Of a DNA stretch of 64,000 nucleotides, positions 55,207 to 63,037 are shown one piece after another. The stretch comes from SAR324 cluster bacterium (GTDB taxonomy: Bacteria; SAR324; NAC60-12): assembly GCA_028281495.1 (NCBI GenBank), contig JANQJU010000060.1, positions 157,423 through 221,422 of the forward strand. The letters are read 5' to 3'. Made by a program: the position numbers and the translations under genes. Below the pieces are notes generated by a model. The model saw only the letters and a program-made list of their open reading frames with translations, was not told the DNA's origin and searched no databases. Each line of letters starts with the position of its first letter. The first letter of the stretch is position 1.

Positions 55207-55911
55207 ATGATAGCAGAATTTTGTAAAAAGCATTCAGGTTATGGAGCGATTCAAAGACTCAATCAAAAACTACTGACAGACAAATTATCCGAAGAAAAAA
55301 TGAAAATATTTCTATCCAGTATTTGGAATTTTAATTTCCATATTGCGAGTGGAATTCCTGTTCTGGGTGGCAGAATGTTTGAGCACCTTTATCCCAAAGC
55401 AGGCTTCAAATCACTGACTATTGCATCGAATGTTTTAAAACCATCCATTGACGAATTTGGCCTTAGTTCTGAAAAAGCAGTCAACCACCATGAATTGTTT
55501 TGGATATTCTGTGAAGGACTCAATTTTAGAAAAAATGATCTTGAAAACCGATTTGCAGTTCCAGCATCGGTCGAACTGGGGAGCAAAATGAAGGAATGGT
55601 ACTACGATTCAGACGTTCCATTTGCACTCGGAGTACACCTTGCTTCAGAAACAACAAGTGAGGCTGAATTTTCAGGATGGTATCAAGTTTTTGAAGGAAA
55701 AACTTACAACATATTTGGGACAAGAGCATTTGATTACATATCCTGCCATATTGATAAAGAATCAGCCCACGTTAAACAATGCGAGGAGTGTTTGACGAGT
55801 TACCTCGATGTCTACCCGGAAAAATTAGAGAGAGTTCAAGCCGGTGCAATAGAATACTTGGAGTATTATGACCGAATGATAGCAGATATTGAGGGGCAAA
55901 TTTGGAACTAA
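55207..55911 (+). CDS. Heme-oxygenase-like diiron (HDO) protein
   Basis: A 234-residue, all-helical protein. The last conserved helix has the HDO signature: F176...H181-x-x-x-E185-x-x-H188 followed by KQCEECL. Earlier candidate ligands are H94/H95 with E96 (NHHELFW) and the glutamates in HLASETTSEAEF. HDO enzymes bind two irons and perform C-H, N-H or C-C oxidations, often in natural-product or cofactor routes. The start at 55207 is chosen because GAGGTG lies seven bases upstream; a GTG at 55156 gives 17 more residues. The gene is AT-rich and stands before a sulfotransferase gene, unlike its neighbours. Substrate unknown. Confidence 0.6.
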   Translation: MIAEFCKKHSGYGAIQRLNQKLLTDKLSEEKMKIFLSSIWNFNFHIASGIPVLGGRMFEHLYPKAGFKSLTIASNVLKPSIDEFGLSSEKAVNHHELFWIFCEGLNFRKNDLENRFAVPASVELGSKMKEWYYDSDVPFALGVHLASETTSEAEFSGWYQVFEGKTYNIFGTRAFDYISCHIDKESAHVKQCEECLTSYLDVYPEKLERVQAGAIEYLEYYDRMIADIEGQIWN

Positions 55912-55959
55912 CTTAACATGGAGAAAAACAAAAAAAATCGAACGCTATCGTCGTCTAGT

Positions 55960-55994
55960 ATAACGACAAGCCAGATATTTTGGTTTGTCGTTAT
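55960..55994 (+). terminator. Fourteen-pair hairpin between the HDO and sulfotransferase genes
   Basis: ATAACGACAAGCCA pairs with its complement across a seven-base loop (one G-T pair), followed by a short T-rich stretch ending in gtttttt. It probably ends the HDO transcript, which would give the sulfotransferase its own promoter. Confidence 0.6.
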
Positions 55995-56104
55995 TGTAGA
56001 AAGTTTTTTCTATTGTTCGAAAATTGAGAAGTCTGATTAAAATTAAACAATGCCAAAAAAACCAGCTTAGCCTTCTGTTAACTCAGTGAGCAAAAAAGGT
56101 AATA

Positions 56105-56842
56105 ATGCCGAATAGAAAAATCCTCGCTCTATGGAGTACTCCTCGTTCTCGATCAACCGCCTTCCTATGGATGATAAGGCAACGAGGTGATTTTGTAGTT
56201 TTGCACGAACCATTTGGTCGTTCTGCTTATAATAGTGAAGAACGCATTTTTAACCGTATGGCAAATATTTTACCACAAGCTGAACACAATTATCAGAATG
56301 TACTACAAAGGTTACTAAAAGTTCAGGAAGAATCTCAGCTCTTTATAAAGGAATTCCCTTATACATTTCAGCATATCGTTGATGATGAATTTTTAACACT
56401 TTTTCAGCATACTTTTCTAGTTCGTCACCCTCGTCAAGTACTTCCTTCTTATTACAATAAAATGCCCGATCTTACTTTTGAAGAATGCGGGTATGAAGCG
56501 CTCTTAGGAATGTTTAACAAAGTTGTTGAGCTTACGGGTCAGATTCCTGTAGTCATCAATGCCGATGACTTGATATCGTCTTCAGAAGATATCGTTCAAA
56601 AGTATTGTTCAAAAGTGGGGATTCCATTTGTTGAAAAAGCCCTGAATTGGGATCCTCCAGGAGATACCAATGAAATAGGATGGTGGGATGGCACGAGTTG
56701 GGTTGATGATATGCGAAGTAGTAAAGGTTTTCAAAATACGGAAAAGCCCCATTACTTAAAAATTCATGAAAATAAAGAACTACAATCTCTTTACGACCAG
56801 TGTCTACCGCTTTATGAAAAGCTAAACGAACACCGCCTATAA
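56105..56842 (+). CDS. PAPS-dependent sulfotransferase-like protein
   Basis: A 245-residue protein. The 5'-phosphosulfate loop STPRSRSTAF (residues 11-20) and the 3'-phosphate motif FLVRHPRQVLPSYY (about 105-118) are those of bacterial sulfotransferases; the HEPFGRSAYNSEER stretch is also typical of this small subgroup. No signal peptide or membrane segment. The acceptor is unknown. No PAPS synthesis gene is near. The region is AT-rich, as is the HDO gene before it, which suggests joint acquisition. Confidence 0.75.
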   Translation: MPNRKILALWSTPRSRSTAFLWMIRQRGDFVVLHEPFGRSAYNSEERIFNRMANILPQAEHNYQNVLQRLLKVQEESQLFIKEFPYTFQHIVDDEFLTLFQHTFLVRHPRQVLPSYYNKMPDLTFEECGYEALLGMFNKVVELTGQIPVVINADDLISSSEDIVQKYCSKVGIPFVEKALNWDPPGDTNEIGWWDGTSWVDDMRSSKGFQNTEKPHYLKIHENKELQSLYDQCLPLYEKLNEHRL

Positions 56843-56897
56843 ATTTTCCGCCGCTCTAAGTGGGCCTAAAGGGACATGGTGTAGCGTTATCTTTGGT

Positions 56898-58451
56898 TTA
56901 CAACCAAATCACCTCGATTTGTTTCCCGGCTTCGGTGAGATGCTCCCGTCGGCCCACTTGATCCCAATCGGTTACCTCGCCTCGGCTGAATACCATCAGC
57001 CAACCAGAGGGCAGACTCAACCGGTGGAGATAATCAGCTAGTTGCTGACGCCCTTTCTTTAAAACATGACGGCTGTTGAGTTTCAGTTCAAATGCAAACC
57101 GTTCTCCTGAAAATTCGATGCACAAATCTAACCGTCCTAACCCCGCTGCATATTCTCTTCGAATATACCCCCCGCCATTCACGATTCTCTGCAACCACGA
57201 CATGAACAACAGATGATGGGCAGCCTCGGTATAAGTTTTCCGAGCAGTGATCAATTCACTGTGCTCTTTGTAAAACTCGATATAACGGCCGATGACTTTG
57301 TAGATATCCAATTTCCCAGTTTCCAAGATATACCATGCTGGATTTTGCCCAAGCCGGTCTTGCCGCACGGAGGTGAGTTCGCGAGGAACGATTTCTCGAT
57401 AAATCGGATTCGCAATTTCATCTCCATGTATTCCCTTGCGAAGAAGCCCCAGATCCACCAAATACTGTTTGTCTTCCCATGGGATTTGGCTGGCCTCTTC
57501 GGTTTCAGTCCCAATCAGAATGCCTTCGATCACCCGAGCCACACGAGGTTCTGTGAGTTTGTCGGCCAATTGATCTAGGTGAACATCACGACGTAAGATC
57601 AGACGTTCAATGGCTTCATCAACATGATCCTTCGTGACGGTTTGATCGCGTGGGATGGCATCTTCCTCAAAGCATAATTCGCGTCCTAAGGCATTGATCA
57701 ACCAAGGTTGCCCGTTGGTTTGTTCGAACAGGTAGGGTACCGCCTCGGGGGTGAAGGTTTGTCCGGTAGCTTCGGTATGTTGCTCATAGAGATTGCGCAC
57801 TTGGTCCAGGGTGAAATCTTGAATCCGGACGGACTTTTCTTTGATATTAAAAGCCGATCCACCAATCACATAGCGCTTCGTTTCGTCTGAATAGATCCGG
57901 TAGTCACGGATGTCGCGCAATCCTATCAGGCATAACGCCTGGGGAAAGGACCGAGGATGCTGGGTATACCCTTGTCTCAGTTGTCGCAGCACCGAAATCA
58001 AAGAGTCTCCTATCAAGGCGTCAATCTCGTCAATAAATAGTACGAGTGGTTTGGGTAGTTCCAAGCACCATTTTGATAAAAAAGTGGACATTCCTATCTC
58101 TATGGAGTGGATCTCAAAGCAGGCTTCGGAAGGCTGATATTCCTTAGGAAGGGACACCATCGCCGACTGCTCAAGTTCAGCCACAATCAGATTGTTGACC
58201 TTTTCCACCTGATTTCGCAAAGCCTGTCCCGCTTCGACGTTGGTATACAAGGCAATATAATGGCCCTGTTCATTCAAATGTTTCACGAACTGGTTGACCA
58301 CTGTGGTTTTGCCAGTCTGCCGAGGCGCATGCATAATGAAATAACGTTCCTGGTCCACGAGATTCTGCAACTTCTGAAACTGTGAGCGAACCTCCACCAT
58401 GTAGTGCTTTGAAGGAACACACGGGCCTGAACAATTGAAGAATTTTTCCAT
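56898..58451 (-). CDS. AAA-like ATPase with C-terminal PD-(D/E)XK nuclease-like domain
   Basis: A 517-residue protein. The start at 58451 is chosen because relatives begin with the same MxKFFNxxGP block and AAGG precedes the ATG. Walker A APRQTGKTT is at residues 42-50; Walker B LVLFIDEID is near 160. A helical lid follows. The end (about 420-490) has GLGRLDLCIEF then FAFELKLNSRH, giving the D...ExK pattern of PD-(D/E)XK nucleases. Such AAA-like/nuclease fusions are frequent near defence and mobile elements. It lies downstream of the cas10 ORFs on the same strand, separated by a decayed fragment. Its role is unknown. Confidence 0.82.
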   Translation of the reverse strand: MEKFFNCSGPCVPSKHYMVEVRSQFQKLQNLVDQERYFIMHAPRQTGKTTVVNQFVKHLNEQGHYIALYTNVEAGQALRNQVEKVNNLIVAELEQSAMVSLPKEYQPSEACFEIHSIEIGMSTFLSKWCLELPKPLVLFIDEIDALIGDSLISVLRQLRQGYTQHPRSFPQALCLIGLRDIRDYRIYSDETKRYVIGGSAFNIKEKSVRIQDFTLDQVRNLYEQHTEATGQTFTPEAVPYLFEQTNGQPWLINALGRELCFEEDAIPRDQTVTKDHVDEAIERLILRRDVHLDQLADKLTEPRVARVIEGILIGTETEEASQIPWEDKQYLVDLGLLRKGIHGDEIANPIYREIVPRELTSVRQDRLGQNPAWYILETGKLDIYKVIGRYIEFYKEHSELITARKTYTEAAHHLLFMSWLQRIVNGGGYIRREYAAGLGRLDLCIEFSGERFAFELKLNSRHVLKKGRQQLADYLHRLSLPSGWLMVFSRGEVTDWDQVGRREHLTEAGKQIEVIWL

Positions 58452-58603
58452 AATCGCCTTTTCTAACGAAACGATGTCTCTTGTTGGAGGACGGTTTGGC
58501 AGTCTTATGAATCTATTCTCCAATCTGTCAACACCTTTTCATCGATAAAACTTTTTAAAGCTCCTGCCTTTGTTCGAATGGGGCCAAAGTTTTCGGTAGC
58601 TAT

Positions 58604-58778
58604 GCAAAGATGGCTTCAATCGTATCTGAATAGAGCAGACGCTCGGCAATGCGATCCGCTCGCGTTCTTCAAAAGTGACTTCCCCGTAAAAATCAATAAA
58701 ATCAATAAATTTTTCAAACAAATGGCCATCCACGAGTCGGTACAAATGAATGTAGGCTTTGTTAAGGCGTGCCGTCAA
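58604..58778 (-). pseudogene. Frameshifted gene fragment, family not recognised
   Basis: The frame reads LNKAYIHLYRLVDGHLFEKF, then IDFYGEVTFEERERIA. At that point a one-base shift restores a natural-looking ending, AERLLYSDTIEAIFA, followed by a stop. The two halves together look like the C-terminus of a real protein with its 5' part missing. It may come from a gene that once lay between cas10 and the AAA gene. The rest of 58452-58984 shows nothing recognisable. Confidence 0.4.
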
Positions 58779-58984
58779 AAGAGTTACTCGTTGAAATAAT
58801 TATTTTTTTGGGAGGAGCTCTAGAAATAAAATTTATTTAAAGAAAATATGGAAAGTTGCCGAATAGGGTCACTGGAAAGATGATTTCATGTATTTGAATA
58901 AAATTAATAGATCGTGGATCTTGGTAATACTGGACCTTCTTTTTTTCAGTATTGGGGGTCTGCGAACTCATCGTCACCTCCTCA

Positions 58985-61081
58985 TCAATTTCGATTTCGA
59001 TACAGGCTATAAAACAAAGGGATTCGTAGATGCTTCATGGTTTTGGGCTTATCTTTGTATCCCACCAAGCGTTGGTAATCAGCGGTGTCCATTTTTTCGC
59101 GATTGATGTTCTTCGCGAAGTAATAGGCCATTTGGGACAAACACATGCTGGCTTTGATGTCTCCTTCCATAAAGCGTTGATAGTCTTCGGAAAACGACAT
59201 GAAACGATACGCCAACGCTGTGGGCAGAAGGTTCTTATAAAATTGGTGGTCCCACCATTCGCCATCTTCTTGAATGAGGGCAGGGAAATCGCCCCACGGC
59301 ACCGATACTCCAAACAAGGTCACAGCATTTTTGGTTTGATTATCGTTCTCAAAACTCTTGGCTTGGTCTAAAAGCTGTTCGGTTTCAGGAGCCATGCTCC
59401 GAATCGGGTAATGCTGCTTGAACACACCGATACCTGCGGACAGGGTGAGGTCTTCGTTTTGCGTAACAAAATGATCAAACTTCTCTCGTAATCGGATTCC
59501 AAAATGGACAATCGGAACCCAAGGACCAATGAAAAACAAATCATCGCCGCCCGAATACACGACGTAGATATCACGGGGATCTTTGATATTTTGGGTGGTT
59601 TTGACTCCATGAGAATCGTTGGCAGCCTGAGAAGCTTGCGATAATGAATCGCATTCCCGCTTCTCCTGGATTTTGTATTCATTGATCAGCTTCACAAGTT
59701 CTACAGAAAAGAAATAGTTCAGCATCCTAGACAAACTGGCAAACCGGGATACCGAAAACTGTGCCCGTCCCAATCCTGTAGAAAAGATCAAACCTAGATT
59801 GTCCACGTCCGCTTTAAACACACCTAAAAAGTTTTTGCCGCGTTTTGCACCTCCTGGCTCTGTAACCTCAATCGACGAATCTTCCGTATCTTGTGTCGGT
59901 TTTGCATACTCATCTGCGATTCCATGACGGCTGTGTGCGATCATGTTGAAGGTTTTGGGTTCATCGTCTTGGAATTCCTTTGCATCTTGAATTGAAATGG
60001 TAAGACGCTCCGGTTCTTCGATATCCATTTGCGACAGTTCTGTCATCAATCGGGTTCCCCAAAACTGTCTATCTTTTTCTTCAATACGTGGAATGCTTCC
60101 GGCCATTGGGTGGAAGGAAAAATCTTCGGGAGAGAGGAAGTTGTAAATCCATTGGTGCTCTTTACTGTTGCCTCGATTTGGATGGCTTTGTTTTGGGTCA
60201 AAATCTTTGAGAAATTCTATGTTCCACCCCAGAATCAGATTTTCGCGCTGTGAGGAGTTTGGATTTTCACGGTTTTGGGATGTATGATTTTTTGTCAGCG
60301 AAAAATGAGAATGTTTGGGGAGCTTTGATCCAATGATTCTGATTTGTACGTCACAATAGAAACAACGTCGCAAGGAGTCTTCTTCTTCGTCATTTTTGGA
60401 GGGAACCGCTTTGTGACTCTCACACAATTGGCAGTTGCCTTCTGCTTCAGTGGCGTAGTCGGTTTCGATGCAGGGGCTGAATTCCTGAGATCCAATCAAC
60501 GCATCGAATTTTTGCAATTTTTTAGAATCCAGTTGATCCAGAAAATCGTTCAGTGTGCGTTGAAATTGGGTCCGAATGAGATGTGTTTCGGTCAATAAGT
60601 CCCAATGCAGGTTGATGCTCAATTGGCCTTTGAAATCGTGATAAAATACTCTTTGTAATTGCTGATTGACCGTTTGAATTTTGTCCTGAACTGCTGGGGT
60701 GTTTGGTAAGATCAGTACAAACCGTCCTCCGGCATCCATGATCTGTGCAGTTGTGGATAATGGCGATTCGGGTTGCGGGGCACACACAGTCAGCAATTCT
60801 AATACGGTTACTTTGGTGAGCAACTGAAGATAAAACGACCGTGCACGAAATAGCTTGGCCCCCCCCTTTGAATGGGAATGGCTGATTCTAAAAATATATT
60901 CCTGAATCCCTGACAAATCCCCCCCTAACATGATGAATGGAGTGCCTTGAGTCGTCTCCACCGGAGGCTCCTCTTGGGAATCTTCAGCAGTGGATGCAGA
61001 TATTGGTTTAAATTTCCAGTCATCACGACTCAACCACAGAGCTTGGGACAAGGAAGCTGTCAGATAAGCATAGTCATACAA
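58985..61081 (-). CDS. cas10: Cas10/Csm1 palm-side ORF (type III-A-like), cut off from its N-terminus
   Basis: A 698-residue ORF. GDLSGIQEYIFRI (about 55) starts the first palm domain, a zinc ribbon (CQLCESHK and RRCFYCD) lies near 215-245, and the cyclase palm carries an intact GGDD (511-514), so cyclic oligoadenylate synthesis is chemically possible. Its natural beginning is upstream: the frame continues through TAA (61082-61084) and TAG (61097-61099) into the ORF at 61097-61828, with IPNV-stop-LYDYAYLTASL matching the family's IPDVSLYDH region. Translation would have to begin at the TTG directly after the TAA, with no good ribosome-binding site. No csm2-5 genes follow. Confidence 0.85.
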   Translation of the reverse strand: MYDYAYLTASLSQALWLSRDDWKFKPISASTAEDSQEEPPVETTQGTPFIMLGGDLSGIQEYIFRISHSHSKGGAKLFRARSFYLQLLTKVTVLELLTVCAPQPESPLSTTAQIMDAGGRFVLILPNTPAVQDKIQTVNQQLQRVFYHDFKGQLSINLHWDLLTETHLIRTQFQRTLNDFLDQLDSKKLQKFDALIGSQEFSPCIETDYATEAEGNCQLCESHKAVPSKNDEEEDSLRRCFYCDVQIRIIGSKLPKHSHFSLTKNHTSQNRENPNSSQRENLILGWNIEFLKDFDPKQSHPNRGNSKEHQWIYNFLSPEDFSFHPMAGSIPRIEEKDRQFWGTRLMTELSQMDIEEPERLTISIQDAKEFQDDEPKTFNMIAHSRHGIADEYAKPTQDTEDSSIEVTEPGGAKRGKNFLGVFKADVDNLGLIFSTGLGRAQFSVSRFASLSRMLNYFFSVELVKLINEYKIQEKRECDSLSQASQAANDSHGVKTTQNIKDPRDIYVVYSGGDDLFFIGPWVPIVHFGIRLREKFDHFVTQNEDLTLSAGIGVFKQHYPIRSMAPETEQLLDQAKSFENDNQTKNAVTLFGVSVPWGDFPALIQEDGEWWDHQFYKNLLPTALAYRFMSFSEDYQRFMEGDIKASMCLSQMAYYFAKNINREKMDTADYQRLVGYKDKPKTMKHLRIPLFYSLYRNRN

Positions 61082-61096
61082 TTAAACGTTAGGAAT

Positions 61097-61828
61097 CTAT
61101 CCTAAGCCAGTGGAAGGCAAACACCACCAGTAATTTTCGAAGAAGGAAAGAACGCATCCTAAATAATTGGCAAAAGACAAGTTAGGCTGCCCCCATAACT
61201 TCGATTTTTCTTGGAGTGCGAGTACAAATTCGTTCCAATATTGTGGCCAGTTTTTCTTTTGGGTGGGATCGGTCTCTGGCTTTGGCTGCTGGGAAGCTCC
61301 ATAATTGTAAGGATAACAACCCTTCTCCAACGTGGCCAAGGGATAACGCCACAAAGCATCTTTGTTCTGTGGGTCATGGTTACCCAACGAGATTTCGTCA
61401 AAAATACTCAGTAGCCCAGAACTTGCCGCGAGGTCGACTTTTCCTTGTAGATCCTCATTTTTCAAGTCGTCGTAGTTCATCCCTAAGGCCAATTGCGACG
61501 CTTTCGCGATCACACGAGCCGCCAAGCTGCGGGGAGTCTTGGATCGAGAGTTCTCAACCAACTCTTGGATGATGTTGGGATCGCATTTGGAGTGGATGCT
61601 GGGATCGCTATTTGGGGTGGTAGTTGGATCGGAGATCGCAGGAAACGTCCATTCTTTGAGAAAGGTAGCAAAGTCTTGCCCAGAGGAGATCTTGGTTCCG
61701 GTTTCGTCTGCGATAGCCTTTACCGTGAGACGAAATGGCTCGACGTTGCGCAACAGAGCAGCGAGCAGAATTTCTTCCAAATATGGTTCACGGGAGGCAT
61801 TAGCGGAGGAGTTGGATTCTGTACTCAT
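61097..61828 (-). CDS. cas10: Cas10/Csm1 HD-side ORF, truncated by nonsense codons
   Basis: A 243-residue ORF that corresponds to the N-terminal third of Csm1. EEILLAALLRNVEPF sits where the HD nuclease motif (ALLHDIGKF) should be; histidine and aspartate are both replaced, so single-stranded DNA cleavage should be lost. ARVIAKASQLALGM and the end FFENYWWCLPST match the later HD-side signature and the LWFVPS-type junction. It ends at TAG (61097-61099); five codons later a TAA occurs, both in frame with the palm-side ORF. Either the gene is dead or it now makes two chains. It starts 21 bases after cas6. Confidence 0.75.
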   Translation of the reverse strand: MSTESNSSANASREPYLEEILLAALLRNVEPFRLTVKAIADETGTKISSGQDFATFLKEWTFPAISDPTTTPNSDPSIHSKCDPNIIQELVENSRSKTPRSLAARVIAKASQLALGMNYDDLKNEDLQGKVDLAASSGLLSIFDEISLGNHDPQNKDALWRYPLATLEKGCYPYNYGASQQPKPETDPTQKKNWPQYWNEFVLALQEKSKLWGQPNLSFANYLGCVLSFFENYWWCLPSTGLG

Positions 61829-61849
61829 GATGATCCTTCTTCTACAATT

Positions 61850-62800
61850 TCATGCTGTCACAATTTCGTAACGAAATTTACCATAACCAAAACTCGTATA
61901 TCTTCCGACATAAACCTGCTGGCCTAAATTCAAAAGTGGGAGAAAATCCGTGAGATCTCCCCGATATTCTATACTGCCAAGATACCCCCCCATCTGGAAA
62001 CGCTCGCGGCTTCGGGGAGAATAGTGTTGCTGCGAGTGCCAATGAATGTCCTGCATCACGGTTTCCACCGAGGCGGCTTTCTCAACAAGGGAAGCCACTT
62101 CAAATGGATAGGTCTGATTTTCGATTTGTTCCCATAAAAAGTCCAATCGTCGCACGATGGAGCGAACCAACTGGGAAAAGGTCATTTTTTCAGCAGAGAT
62201 TCGTTTTTTCAATCGGGTGGGGGTTTCAAAAATGACACGTAATTGGTGGGGGACACTCTGCGGAGATGCCTCTGTATCCGTTTTCCAATCCAGCAAGGTG
62301 GTGGGTATGGTGGTACACAAAGTTTGTGTATCCGGATCGTAAAGATTGAAGTCGTCGTGATAAATGCCAGTGATATCAAAGGTCGCACGTCGAGGATACA
62401 GACGCCTGCCTATGCCTGCTCGGCTGAGCCGTTCTAAAGCGGCAATAAAATAGGGAACGTAGTTGATCCAGGTTCCAAACAAAGTCAACTGCCATTCAAA
62501 TTCCAAATTGAGATTCGAATCGTCAGAAGTCTCTTCCGCAGTGGATTTGCTCCACTCCAAAAGCATGGGGCTGGTTGCCCTTGCGGCGGTCTCATCGAGA
62601 GAGGCTACTTCGGGTAGAAAAATCTTGGGAAACAAACAATGAAATCGGAGGTCACACTCTAGGCACATTGTGCCCTTGGCTACACAGACTTGCTGGTAAA
62701 ACGCCCAGTCCAACGCATTGCGCAACACCGAATTGGGAAAGGTAATCGACAATGGAACGTGATGAAAGGTCCCTAGTATCCGTAAACGGGTCATTTCCAC
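61850..62800 (-). CDS. cas6: Cas6-family CRISPR RNA endonuclease
   Basis: A 316-residue RAMP-fold protein of the PF10040 Cas6 group. Near the N-terminus is CLECDLRFHCLFPKIF, the cysteine-bearing stretch of this group. The middle has YVPYFIAALERLSRAGIGRRL, and the C-terminus has the glycine-rich loop QMGGYLGSIEYRGDLTDFLPLLNLGQQVYVGRYTSFGYGK typical of Cas6. These enzymes cut CRISPR precursor RNA in the repeats. No CRISPR array is present in the window, so it would act on an array elsewhere. First gene of the cas6-cas10 transcript. Confidence 0.82.
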   Translation of the reverse strand: MEMTRLRILGTFHHVPLSITFPNSVLRNALDWAFYQQVCVAKGTMCLECDLRFHCLFPKIFLPEVASLDETAARATSPMLLEWSKSTAEETSDDSNLNLEFEWQLTLFGTWINYVPYFIAALERLSRAGIGRRLYPRRATFDITGIYHDDFNLYDPDTQTLCTTIPTTLLDWKTDTEASPQSVPHQLRVIFETPTRLKKRISAEKMTFSQLVRSIVRRLDFLWEQIENQTYPFEVASLVEKAASVETVMQDIHWHSQQHYSPRSRERFQMGGYLGSIEYRGDLTDFLPLLNLGQQVYVGRYTSFGYGKFRYEIVTA

Positions 62801-63037
62801 AATTCACCTCACTGAATTGAATATGAAAATTAACGATCAGTCTAAGGAATTATTCGAACCTAGCAGCATCACATCGAGATGTAAATTTTGAATTTCTCTC
62901 TGAGAATAATAATCTCTCGGACTCCGCTCGTGTGCCAACTGAAGCCTGAATTTATCATGTGATGATCATTCCATTAAGTGCTAGTGCTTTGAAAAAAGCG
63001 AATTTCTGGGACCCCGTCCTGACCGTTTTCATATCTT

